Source: Hyphomicrobiales bacterium (GTDB lineage Bacteria > Pseudomonadota > Alphaproteobacteria > Rhizobiales > Rhizobiaceae). From it: a stretch of DNA of 64,000 nt. Position numbers and translations under genes: made by a program. The notes beneath the pieces are model-generated. The model did not search any database, was not told where the DNA came from, and saw only the letters and a program-made list of their open reading frames with translations. How positions within the stretch are numbered: the first letter of the stretch is position 1; the number at the start of each line of letters is the position of its first letter. Below, in pieces: positions 1-7,773 of the stretch. Location of the stretch: NCBI GenBank assembly GCA_900469615.1, contig UBYA01000025.1, forward strand, positions 62,001-126,000, given 5' to 3'.

Positions 1-280
1 AGTACTTGGTGACGGCTTCATCATAGGTGCCGGCCGTCGATGTCAATGCTGAGACGACATCGACGATGCCCGTCGAATTGTCCACGCGAACAACAAAGGG
101 CTCGACCGTCTTGAGGGGGGTGAGACCTGCGACGGCGAAAATGGAGATGCCCGCGATAAGGCCTGATGCAATGGCAATCGACCAGGCGATCCTGTTCGAG
201 CGCTCGATCTGGATCATTCGATCCTGGTCGAAACGCCGAGCCTTGTCGAAATAGCTCCTGAGACTGTCTGGCGATAGCAT
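1..280 (-). CDS. virB8: VirB8 inner-membrane core protein (5' part only)
   Basis: The first 93 codons of a gene that runs off the left edge. The ATG at 280 opens a frame with a basic/aromatic cytoplasmic start (LRSYFDKARRFDQDR), one membrane helix at about residues 35-55 and the PLKTVEPFVVRVD segment that follows the helix in VirB8 proteins. VirB8 is a bitopic inner-membrane assembly factor of type IV secretion systems. It lies 3 nt after the VirB7-like lipoprotein gene, the standard virB7-virB8 order. The periplasmic domain and any virB9-11 genes lie outside the window. Confidence 0.85.
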   Translation of the reverse strand, partial: MLSPDSLRSYFDKARRFDQDRMIQIERSNRIAWSIAIASGLIAGISIFAVAGLTPLKTVEPFVVRVDNSTGIVDVVSALTSTAGTYDEAVTKY

Positions 281-283
281 GTC

Positions 284-547
284 TCAACCCTCACAACGAC
301 GATAGGAACGCTCGACATTGAAGCGAGCGAATGCCTCCGGCTCTCGCTTTTCTTCCGCGAAGGGCGTCATCGACGTAGGTGGCTTTGCCTCGGACTGCTG
401 TTGTTTCAGCTTGGTGTCACCTTCCTCCCACATCGAGCGGTTCAGCGGGCGGCGTGAATAGCCATCGCATTTCGGCAACGGATAGCTCAGGGATGCGCAG
501 CCGCCAAGAGTGGCCGCGATAACGAGCAACAGGGTAGGCTTGATCAT
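284..547 (-). CDS. VirB7-like outer-membrane lipoprotein
   Basis: An 87-residue protein with an N-terminal signal and lipobox (LGGC, Cys at about residue 17), so probably a lipidated outer-membrane protein. It sits between virB6 and virB8, where virB7 is expected. VirB7 lipoproteins stabilise VirB9 in the outer-membrane core complex. Sequence conservation is low in this family and this copy is longer than the roughly 50-residue Agrobacterium VirB7, so the assignment rests mainly on position, lipobox and small size. A final Cys (RRCEG) could pair with VirB9. Confidence 0.6.
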   Translation of the reverse strand: MIKPTLLLVIAATLGGCASLSYPLPKCDGYSRRPLNRSMWEEGDTKLKQQQSEAKPPTSMTPFAEEKREPEAFARFNVERSYRRCEG

Positions 548-582
548 TCAGGCAGGCCTTTTCTTATTCTTCGGATGAGATG

Positions 583-1518
583 TCATGCACCGGCGCTTCT
601 CGATCCGAGGGCCCGACCGGCAAAGCGCGCGCCGCGCCCGATCATCCGGCCGGTGTACGACGTTCCGCGTGCCAACATGCCTTCATGGGCATCCCGTGCG
701 GCGCCGTAGCCATACGCCAGCGACGCGCCCCCCGAGGCCAACGCCGAAGCAATGCCGGGGAGCTGGTAGAAGACATAGAGTGCAGAGATCCCGATGGCGC
801 ACAGGGCGATGGGGCGCATCAGAACGTCGCTGTAGCTATCGATCGCGGTAAACGTCGAATCTATGCACGAGATCAGCAGAGAACCGACAGCAACGACGAG
901 TACCTGCAGGATGACGAAGTTCGCGAGCTGCCCGATCCAGGATTCGGTAAAGCGGCGTGTCGACTGAAACATGGCGAGCGCAATGAAGATGGGTCCGATG
1001 GCCAATACGATTGCCAGCGCTAGCCGGGCATAGAGGGAGACGACATAGCCGATCCCCGCAACGAGGAAGCTCACGCCGATCACCATCATCCCGCCGACGC
1101 CGGTCACAATATCGACGGGCCACGAAGCACGCGACCAGATATCGGTCGCAGACGCCTGGCCCTTATCGAGCAAGCTATCGAAGGTGCTGGCGCTCGGCGC
1201 TGCGCCCGAATTCAGGGCCTGTGCGATCTCACGGGGCAGAACATCGAAAAAGATGTTGGTGACGTAGGTCTGATAGTAGCCGGCGTTTTTGACCAGCATG
1301 ACGATGATCGCCAGCTTTATCGCGCGAAAGGCAAAGTCGAGGATCGGTTCCTGGACAGAGCCTCGCAACACGAGATAGCCGTAGAGGATGACATAGAGCG
1401 TGACGGCGGCGGTTAGTGGACCCGTCACCCATTCGGCAATATTCGAGGTTCCATCAGAGACGAACGTCTCCAATGGTCGCTTGAACTGTCCGTCGATAAA
1501 GTCGAACACCTGGTACAT
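583..1518 (-). CDS. virB6: VirB6 polytopic inner-membrane channel protein
   Basis: 311 residues with at least five hydrophobic segments (around residues 35-55, 65-85, 145-195, 205-225 and 235-260) separated by polar loops, the layout of TrbL/VirB6 proteins. VirB6 forms part of the inner-membrane translocation channel. The start at 1518 has a strong Shine-Dalgarno (GGAGG, 7 nt upstream). It directly follows the eexN-like gene (3 nt gap), so translation is probably coupled. The C-terminal 40 residues are glycine- and arginine-rich and cytoplasmic in character. Confidence 0.85.
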   Translation of the reverse strand: MYQVFDFIDGQFKRPLETFVSDGTSNIAEWVTGPLTAAVTLYVILYGYLVLRGSVQEPILDFAFRAIKLAIIVMLVKNAGYYQTYVTNIFFDVLPREIAQALNSGAAPSASTFDSLLDKGQASATDIWSRASWPVDIVTGVGGMMVIGVSFLVAGIGYVVSLYARLALAIVLAIGPIFIALAMFQSTRRFTESWIGQLANFVILQVLVVAVGSLLISCIDSTFTAIDSYSDVLMRPIALCAIGISALYVFYQLPGIASALASGGASLAYGYGAARDAHEGMLARGTSYTGRMIGRGARFAGRALGSRSAGA

Positions 1519-1521
1519 GTG

Positions 1522-1752
1522 TCAGCCTCCAAGCGCCTTGCGCATGTTCTGGAGGCGGAGCTTTCCATCGGCCGCTTCCGCGTTCCGGCAATTCGCCGTG
1601 TTGCGCAGCTCACCGGGATTGTCCCTGCACTCCGTAACGGTTCGCTTCAGAAGTGCGCCATCAGACATGAATTCATCGACAGTGTAGGTCCGCTCGGCGT
1701 CTTCCGAGCAGGAAGCCAGCACCACAAGTGTGATGATGAAGATCGACCTCAT
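1522..1752 (-). CDS. EexN-family entry-exclusion lipoprotein
   Basis: 76 residues starting at the ATG at 1752, which overlaps the virB5 stop as ATGA. An upstream in-frame extension lacks a signal peptide and was rejected. The protein begins with a lipoprotein signal (VVLASC) and carries the ECRDNPGELRNTANCRNAE block, the cysteine-rich signature of EexN lipoproteins. These small proteins lie between virB5 and virB6 in conjugative VirB operons, where they reduce redundant transfer between donor cells. This points to a conjugative rather than effector-delivery system. Confidence 0.75.
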   Translation of the reverse strand: MRSIFIITLVVLASCSEDAERTYTVDEFMSDGALLKRTVTECRDNPGELRNTANCRNAEAADGKLRLQNMRKALGG

Positions 1753-2447
1753 TGCAGCGCCGCCTTCATCGCATCCATGCGCTGGCGCCAATCTTCGGCT
1801 TTGCGTTGTTCGTCGACCTGGTTCTGGGCTTGCTGGACCATCCGCAACCCTTCCATGCGCAAAACATCGGTCTGGAGGAAGGCTTGCTCGGCCTGGAGCC
1901 GCGCCTGCAGGTCAGCAATTTCCTTGGCGCCACTGGCAGTCGAGATCTTTTGGCGAAGCTCATCGATGCCATCTATTCGCTTCGTCGCAGCATCATAGAT
2001 CTGCTGACCGAGGCTCATTTGGCCGGCATTCTTGTTCTGGATCCGCGACAATTCCTTCGCGTAAAAATCATCGGCGTTCGTACGATAGGTCGAATTGCTG
2101 TCCAAAAATTTCGACGCGGAATCGCCGAACACGCCGCTGCCATTGCCCTTCAGCAAACCCTCGATGGCGGCGAAATCAGGCGGGAGCGCCTTGCGGATCG
2201 CGGGATCATTGAGAACATTGGCAATGTCCGCCATGTCGGTCAGCTTATTCAGCGATCCATAGAGCTGCTGGGCCTGCTCGATCTGCTGATTGAGCGCATC
2301 GAGTTGCGATTTGAGTTGCGCGATGCTCTCGATCTGCTTCGCGATCGCGGTCTGGTCGATGACGGGAATCCCCTGCCCTGCCGCGCCATTGGCGGCAAGA
2401 ATAAGCGCTGCGGCGAGCAAATTGCGGTGAAGTCGATAGGAAGCCAT
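1749..2447 (-). CDS. virB5: VirB5 minor pilus protein
   Basis: About 232 residues from the ATG at 2447, which overlaps the virB4 stop (TGATG) and has GGAG 9 nt upstream. It has a signal peptide (hydrophobic stretch ending near AAGQ) and then mostly helical, Gln/Ala-rich sequence with heptad-like patterns, as in VirB5/TrwJ pilus-tip adhesins. The operon position between virB4 and the exclusion lipoprotein agrees. The protein is exported and decorates the conjugative pilus tip. Confidence 0.85.
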   Translation of the reverse strand: MASYRLHRNLLAAALILAANGAAGQGIPVIDQTAIAKQIESIAQLKSQLDALNQQIEQAQQLYGSLNKLTDMADIANVLNDPAIRKALPPDFAAIEGLLKGNGSGVFGDSASKFLDSNSTYRTNADDFYAKELSRIQNKNAGQMSLGQQIYDAATKRIDGIDELRQKISTASGAKEIADLQARLQAEQAFLQTDVLRMEGLRMVQQAQNQVDEQRKAEDWRQRMDAMKAALQ

Positions 2448-4846
2448 CAGCTTGCACTCCTTCGCTGTTGAAAAACGGGAAGCCAATTCTTGACGTCGTC
2501 CCCCACCTCCGCCCGGATTGCGTCGACGAGCTCGATGTTGGCCGTGCGGCCGGAGAGAATTGCAAGTTCATCATCGAAGCCGTTGAGGTCGAGTTCGGCG
2601 ACGACGCTGTTGTGGCCCTGCTTCAAGACGAACCTGCGGCTCTCGACAGAGAGTTCGCGAGCAATCAGTTCGAACTCCCGCTCGGTGAGCTTGAACCCGT
2701 CGACATAGTCGGCGCGGTTACCCCGAGAGTTCGGTAAGAAGATCTGAGTCGGGCATTGTTCAATGATCGTGTGCGCGATGGGCGAGATCAGCGCATCTCG
2801 CGGGCTCTGGGTCGCAAACAGCATCAAACCGTTCTGCTTGCGGATCGTCTTCAGCTTATTCTGCGCGAGATCGCGAAAGCCCTCGTCCTGGAGCGCTTTC
2901 CAGAATTCGTCGATGACGATGATGATCCGACGGCCATCGATCAGCTGCTCGACGCGATGGAACAGGTAGGCCATCAGCGGCGTGCGGATCTCCTCGTTAT
3001 CGAGGAAGTCGGTCATGTCGTACCCGATGAACTTGCCGGAGCCGCCGAAATCGCCAAACCCGATATCCTCGATGAGGTTGTCGAAGACCCACCCGAGCGG
3101 CCCTCCCCTCTCCCATCGGCGCAGGCGCGCTGCAATCCCGTCGGGGTCGGTGTTATTGAGGAAGGCTCTGAGAGCGCCGATCGTGCGTTGCTCGACGGGC
3201 AGGTCGGCAAGTCCATCGATGGCGCCAGAGATGTCGCGAAGTTCGGTGACGGTCAGTTCCCGCGTGCCCGAACCCGCAAGCTTGCCGATCCAGCGCGCCA
3301 GGAACACCTTATTCTCTGGTGTCAGGTCGAGGGCCTTGAGGGGAGCGCAGCCGGTGGGGACACCGTTCTTGAGCGGCAGGTAGGAGCCGCCAGCGGCGCG
3401 GACATAGAGGTCCGCGCCGCGGTCCTTGTCGAAGAAGACGACATGCGGATCGTGCTTCTCGAGCTGCGACAGCATGAAATTTACGATCACGGTCTTCCCG
3501 GCGCCCGATGGGCCGCACATAAATGTGTTGCCAAGATCGCCGTAGTGGAAATTGAAATAGTAGGGTGAACCTGATGCCGTCTTGAGCAAAGCGACAGCAG
3601 GTCCCCATTCATTCCCATCCTTCTGACCGATCGGATAGGAGTGGAACGGCGACAGCGCCGCGAAATTCTTCGAAGAGATCGCTCCCGACCGCGCACGATA
3701 CCGGAAGTTGCCCGGGAGCTGTGCCCACCAGGCGGCCTCGAGACCGAGATCCTCGCGAGCCACCACTGCGCCGCCGTTCGTGAGGCCGGCGCGGGCCTTC
3801 GCGAGATTGTCCGTCAGTTCCTTCACGGTCGCTGCAAAGACGGAAAGCGTCATGTGGTGTTCACCGACGACGAACCGGTTGGACTCCAAATCGTCCATCG
3901 CGTCGTCGAGCTCGTCGATCTGTGAGGCTGCCTTGTCACCGCTGCTCACCAGCTGGTTCTGCTTTCGCCCCATGATGACGCGAGCGTCCGCCTTCGATAC
4001 GAAAGAGAAGGACTGAGAAAGAACGAATTCAAATGGGCTGGTGAGAACGGCGTTGAGCATGCCCGTCCTGGTTCGAGCCGGATATTCCTTGAAACTCAGC
4101 ATGCCGGCATATCGGCTGGCCGCCTCATGGCGGATCTCAATTGTTTCGCGACCGATGATCACACGATCCGAATAGATCGCCGAGGAAATGCGACCGTCGG
4201 TCAGCGGTACCGGTTCACGCCGTCCGCCGACAAGCTGGTGCAGTACCTCGCTCGGTTCAGAAAATAGCATGCCTTGTTGCTCATAAATTGAGAGCACACG
4301 AGGTTCGAAACGCTTCAACCCCGCGATGACGTCGACGACTTTGTCACGCAGCTGTTTCAGGGCTTCTTCGTCGAGCTCCAGGCCACCGCGCTTTGCACGA
4401 CGCAGTTTTGAAAGCAGCTTCACCGCCTTGTCGGCTGGGTCGCGAGGCGGCGACCAGAGAATGGTCAGGTAAAGATCGTTGCGGAACAAATCCTCACCCA
4501 CCATGCGATCGCGGTACTTCTCGTTGAGTGTAGCTGAGAATGGCGTGGCAAATGTCCCATCCGGGTAGTCGCTGTCCCGGCGTCGAATGAAGTGCGTCCA
4601 GAGGGCGAGCCGCTCATCGGAGATATTCCGATAGAGAGTGTTCAGGTCTCGATGAAGAGCGTTGAGATCCAGCACGTCGGCTGTTTCGAAGGAGACGCCC
4701 TCGAGCGCGACCATGACCATCAGGTTTCGGGAGTCGAGGGCGATAGTCGTCTCGTCGATGTGACGCACGTACGGAATAAAGGCCTCGGGCAACAGCTCGC
4801 GCGATCGGAGGGTATTGAGCTTAGGCAAATCCAATATCCCTTTCAT
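2447..4846 (-). CDS. virB4: VirB4 secretion ATPase
   Basis: About 799 residues, the usual VirB4 length. A CagE/TrbE/VirB N-terminal domain is followed by the ATPase domain with Walker A (GPSGAGKT, near residue 447) and Walker B (IIIVIDEFWKAL, near residue 645), then a FATQSPRDA segment typical of VirB4. It powers pilus assembly and substrate transfer at the inner membrane. The ATG at 4846 is preferred over the TTG one codon upstream; the start lies inside the end of virB3 (about 26 nt overlap), suggesting coupled translation. Confidence 0.95.
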   Translation of the reverse strand: MKGILDLPKLNTLRSRELLPEAFIPYVRHIDETTIALDSRNLMVMVALEGVSFETADVLDLNALHRDLNTLYRNISDERLALWTHFIRRRDSDYPDGTFATPFSATLNEKYRDRMVGEDLFRNDLYLTILWSPPRDPADKAVKLLSKLRRAKRGGLELDEEALKQLRDKVVDVIAGLKRFEPRVLSIYEQQGMLFSEPSEVLHQLVGGRREPVPLTDGRISSAIYSDRVIIGRETIEIRHEAASRYAGMLSFKEYPARTRTGMLNAVLTSPFEFVLSQSFSFVSKADARVIMGRKQNQLVSSGDKAASQIDELDDAMDDLESNRFVVGEHHMTLSVFAATVKELTDNLAKARAGLTNGGAVVAREDLGLEAAWWAQLPGNFRYRARSGAISSKNFAALSPFHSYPIGQKDGNEWGPAVALLKTASGSPYYFNFHYGDLGNTFMCGPSGAGKTVIVNFMLSQLEKHDPHVVFFDKDRGADLYVRAAGGSYLPLKNGVPTGCAPLKALDLTPENKVFLARWIGKLAGSGTRELTVTELRDISGAIDGLADLPVEQRTIGALRAFLNNTDPDGIAARLRRWERGGPLGWVFDNLIEDIGFGDFGGSGKFIGYDMTDFLDNEEIRTPLMAYLFHRVEQLIDGRRIIIVIDEFWKALQDEGFRDLAQNKLKTIRKQNGLMLFATQSPRDALISPIAHTIIEQCPTQIFLPNSRGNRADYVDGFKLTEREFELIARELSVESRRFVLKQGHNSVVAELDLNGFDDELAILSGRTANIELVDAIRAEVGDDVKNWLPVFQQRRSAS

Positions 4847-5162
4847 CAAAGCGACGAGCCAGTCTCAATGGCGAGAGCGTTGCTCCGCCCCAATAGCCGC
4901 TGTTGCGTGACCGGCCGCGCGTCTCGACCCATGCCACCAGGATCCGGAACATGTTGTGGTCATGTTTGACGAGTGCTCGAAACACGAAGTGGAAGACGAC
5001 GCCGACAAGCGCATAGGCAACCGAACCGGCGGCCAGGTAGAAGATCGTGGTGGCCATGACGTTCAGCCCCATGGCCTCCATTGTCACGCCCGCGATCATC
5101 GCTGGTCGGGTGCAGGCGATGAACAGCGTATCGTCTTCGAGTGTGGGTCGGTCGGCCACCAT
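4821..5162 (-). CDS. virB3: VirB3 inner-membrane protein
   Basis: 113 residues from the ATG at 5162 (MVADRPTLEDDTLFIACTRP). This opening is characteristic of VirB3: an N-terminal polar segment leading into one or two membrane helices (about residues 18-65). A longer in-frame start upstream would run through virB2 and is not credible. VirB3 associates with VirB4 and is needed for pilus biogenesis. It starts 4 nt after the virB2 stop. Confidence 0.85.
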   Translation of the reverse strand: MVADRPTLEDDTLFIACTRPAMIAGVTMEAMGLNVMATTIFYLAAGSVAYALVGVVFHFVFRALVKHDHNMFRILVAWVETRGRSRNSGYWGGATLSPLRLARRFDERDIGFA

Positions 5163-5166
5163 TCCG

Positions 5167-5472
5167 TCAGCCCCCGACGATGGTGCCAACGAGCTCGGAC
5201 GCGCCGGCGATGACGCCGATGCCAATAATCCAGTAGCCCGCCCGCCGCAGGTCCATGTAGCCAAACATCCAGGCGATCGCGATGACGATGACCGCGATCG
5301 TCGCCAACAGCTTGAAGATGTTGCCAGTGAGCAGGGTGACGATGTTCTGAAGGATTGTCTCGATGCCCGCGCCGGCGGCCTGGGCGAAGGCGGGTTCGGC
5401 CAGCGTCGCGACCATGACTATTGCCATGACGGACGAAGCTGCGATCGGACGGAAACGGGAATTGGGTTTCAT
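5167..5472 (-). CDS. virB2: VirB2 major pilin
   Basis: 101 residues. A long signal sequence ends at AFAQA (about residue 30), followed by two hydrophobic helices separated by a short charged loop (GYMDLRRAGYW), the architecture of TrbC/VirB2 pilins. The mature product is about 70 residues. The ATG at 5472 abuts the virB1 stop (TGAATG), with GGAG upstream inside the virB1 end. Confidence 0.92.
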   Translation of the reverse strand: MKPNSRFRPIAASSVMAIVMVATLAEPAFAQAAGAGIETILQNIVTLLTGNIFKLLATIAVIVIAIAWMFGYMDLRRAGYWIIGIGVIAGASELVGTIVGG

Positions 5473-6153
5473 TCACTGTTCTCCTTGAGAGCTTTGAAAG
5501 ACCAGGACGGATGAACGGCGCCGGGTTTTGAAAACATCCCACGTCGGGGCCACCGAAACCGCGACAGGTTCATTCGCTGAGTTTTCTGCCACCACTTCAG
5601 CGACGACATCGGTTGGAGGAAGTCCGGCCGGATTGTCGTCCCCCCTCCCCTCCCCGTCGTCGCTGATCGTTAGTTGGGCTATGATCGGTCCCAGTCGTTT
5701 GATTTCGCGGCGTACCTGTTCATCGTAGTTGACCATCGCCCCGACAGAGGGATCATCTCGGCCGTAGTAGGATTGCAGCATGATCTGCTCCGCCCTCGCT
5801 GGCGCGGCCCCCTCTTTCGTCGCAAGGCGGTAGTAACCATCGAGCAACGTCGCTGTAGCCTTCAGATTGAGACAGGGGTCGAAAGCGTCTGAAATGGATA
5901 GGTTCAACCGGCGCAACTCGTCTAATCCGATCCCCCCAAGGCCCAACTGGACGTCCTGGCGTTCGGCCGCCAACGAGGTGGCGAGCTCGATCGCCTCGGC
6001 CTTCGTAGCAAGCTGGCTCTTGGGAGGAGCGCCGCTGTTGATCCGGATATTGAAGGGGGCGAACCGGCTCTCGAGGCTGACAACGCCTGCAAGGGTTTCG
6101 GACGCAACGAAGGGTGCGCAGGTCTGCGCAAGGTCGATAAAGCTTATGGGCAT
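5473..6153 (-). CDS. virB1: VirB1 lytic transglycosylase
   Basis: About 226 residues from the ATG at 6153; a GTG four codons upstream is the alternative. The lysozyme-like fold is shown by the catalytic Glu in VVSLESRFAPFNIRIN (near residue 30), LGLGGIGLDEL (GLMQ-like strand) and the NLKATATLLDGYY segment. It opens the peptidoglycan to let the secretion apparatus assemble. There is no clear N-terminal signal peptide. The C-terminal third is low-complexity and acidic, a common VirB1 tail feature. Confidence 0.88.
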   Translation of the reverse strand: MPISFIDLAQTCAPFVASETLAGVVSLESRFAPFNIRINSGAPPKSQLATKAEAIELATSLAAERQDVQLGLGGIGLDELRRLNLSISDAFDPCLNLKATATLLDGYYRLATKEGAAPARAEQIMLQSYYGRDDPSVGAMVNYDEQVRREIKRLGPIIAQLTISDDGEGRGDDNPAGLPPTDVVAEVVAENSANEPVAVSVAPTWDVFKTRRRSSVLVFQSSQGEQ

Positions 6154-6155
6154 GA

Positions 6156-6692
6156 TTAGAACCACACCCTCTGCTTGCCGACACCGTCGATGGTCACATC
6201 TATGTATCGTGGTTTATCGCGGACCAAAGGACGTTCGACGGTGTACGCCATGCACTGTGTGCGGCCATTGTCGCGCTGCCATCGAGGTGACATCACAGAA
6301 TTGTTCGAGCTACCACCGTCCCGATCCCAGGAGCAGAAGGTGCCACTAACAATCTGCAGTGCCGTAGAAATGCATGTCGCCTCACTTCCTCGCGGGCCGT
6401 AGCCGGTTGAAAGACGGTGGTCTGCGTTGCAGAAGTATGGTTCATACTTCGGCTGAGAGCTTTGGAACCCGACGCCGCTGCAAGTGGGGAAGGAATGTCC
6501 CCTGGCGAGAGACCGCCAAAGTTTCTCGATCGGAGGCCTGCACTCGGCGTATTGCGTTGGGCTACCCGGGTTCGATAGGCAAAGGATAACTTGGCATCCC
6601 CAATCATCAGCGCGAGCACTCCGCTCCGAAATCGTGTAGAGTGAAGCGAACCCAAACGCTGCGATAACAATTCGAAAGAAAAGGCTCTTCAT
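6156..6692 (-). CDS. TrbM/KikA/MpfK-like exported conjugation protein
   Basis: 178 residues with a signal peptide (cleavage near SARA/DD). The mature protein opens with a CQVILCLSNPG...ECRPPIEKL block, which matches the C-x3-LCLS...EC-x-P pattern of TrbM/KikA/MpfK conjugal transfer proteins. Further cysteines (about eight in all) suggest disulfide bonds in the periplasm. It is the first gene of the virB operon here, with GGAGG 9 nt before the ATG, and ends 2 nt before virB1. The family call rests on one motif block and position. Confidence 0.6.
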   Translation of the reverse strand: MKSLFFRIVIAAFGFASLYTISERSARADDWGCQVILCLSNPGSPTQYAECRPPIEKLWRSLARGHSFPTCSGVGFQSSQPKYEPYFCNADHRLSTGYGPRGSEATCISTALQIVSGTFCSWDRDGGSSNNSVMSPRWQRDNGRTQCMAYTVERPLVRDKPRYIDVTIDGVGKQRVWF

Positions 6693-6784
6693 GCCCCCTA
6701 CCCTCCGGTTTTTCCAATGTCAGCTTGGCTTGAAAGCGACTCGCCTCAACGCCATTACTATGCAAATAATAGATAGTTAAATCG

Positions 6785-7138
6785 ATGGCAAGCAATTTGA
6801 GCGACCGATGGCAAAGCCAAGCACTATCTGTTTTCGCAGTGCGTGAAATTCTGGAGAAACCGATCGAGGGTGAATCGGCGCAGTCCCGTATCAAGCAGAT
6901 CGGGATGATGAACATCCTGTACATGATGCATCAAGCCCATGAGAAGCTAACCTTATCAAATATAATAGAAATTACCGGAATGACGCGCGGCGGCGTTATC
7001 GAGACCATGGACCTTCTTGTCCAGCGGGGAATACTTCTCGAAACCCTTGGACGGAACTCGATGGGACGCGGGACAGCCCGGCAATTTCAATTCGCTCCTG
7101 GGGTGTTCGAGAGCTTGCGCGCCGTGGTTGGCGATTGA
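6785..7138 (+). CDS. Small winged-helix-like regulator divergent from the virB operon
   Basis: 117 residues. Residues about 38-95 (MNILYMMHQAHEKLTLSN followed by GMTRGGVIETMDLLVQRGIL) have the pattern of a MarR-like winged helix-turn-helix: a recognition helix after the TRGGV turn and a wing near LGRNSMGRGTARQF. It is read away from the virB operon with a 92-bp shared promoter region, so it is a likely regulator of conjugation (inference). No strong Shine-Dalgarno precedes the ATG at 6785. Confidence 0.65.
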   Translation: MASNLSDRWQSQALSVFAVREILEKPIEGESAQSRIKQIGMMNILYMMHQAHEKLTLSNIIEITGMTRGGVIETMDLLVQRGILLETLGRNSMGRGTARQFQFAPGVFESLRAVVGD

Positions 7139-7180
7139 CAAACGCAGATTTTAGTTAACATAATATATGATGTTATCTGC
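7135..7180 (+). promoter_or_regulatory. Promoter-like sequence and AT-rich palindrome after the regulator
   Basis: A perfect TTGACA (7135-7140) overlaps the regulator stop codon, and CATAAT follows at 7159-7164 after 18 bp. The same stretch contains an imperfect two-part palindrome: GCAGAT/ATCTGC (7144-7149, 7175-7180) enclosing TAACAT/ATGTTA (7156-7161, 7170-7175). It could be an operator-covered promoter; a weak terminator is less likely because there is no GC-rich stem. No intact plus-strand gene follows. Confidence 0.35.
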
Positions 7181-7380
7181 AAACGGACCAGCCTTAGCCG
7201 CACCCGGGCGCGGCGCGCGGCCAGGTCCCTGCCACATCGTCGATTCGGGGCCTGGTTTGTATCCACGTCGCCGCCTTGGCCAGCGTATGTGATCTGAACG
7301 GTCAGCGAGATATCGGAAAGCATGAATAACAGCAACGCAATCAGGCGCTCGCGACCCCATCACCTCTTTTCGCGGCCGAG

Positions 7381-7773
7381 CCTGAGAAATTCATGCGCTA
7401 TGGAGGGAGTTGGATGCGCTCCACAAGGCCTAGCCGCAACCGGACGGTCTTCCATCGGCTCAAAGGCCATAATCAGTGCTTTGGCGTGGATTTTCTGGCG
7501 CCGCGCGGTCAGGCAACCGCGGAGGCCTATGGTCTCAAGGCATAGACAGCCAAGACGGCTTCGCAACTCGATGGCGCGCTCGCAGCCGCCTTTGCTCACG
7601 ACGACGGGCTGTGCTTTATCGACATTCACGTCGAATCCATCGCAGACCGGATACCGCCGGTCTATTCCTGGCTATTGAAGCGAGGAGAAGATCCGCTCGA
7701 GCTGAAGCGGTGGAAAAAACCTATTTTTGATCCAAGGGATACACGAGAGGCAGGAATTGCCACCGGCGCGTGA
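7381..7773 (+). pseudogene. Remnant of a TPP-dependent (acetolactate-synthase-like) enzyme, C-terminal part
   Basis: One frame (codons starting at 7381) reads FGVDFLAPRGQATAEAYGLKA, then an in-frame TAG at 7543-7545, then TAKTASQLDGALAAAFAHDDG and LCFIDIHVE. This is the C-terminal end of the TPP-binding domain of the IlvB/decarboxylase superfamily (AEAYG, LxxALxxAFA, DV/DIxV motifs). No start codon with the N-terminal domains exists upstream (stop at 7327), so this is a 5'-truncated relic with a nonsense mutation. Its 3' end overlaps the end of the convergent LysR gene. Confidence 0.6.
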
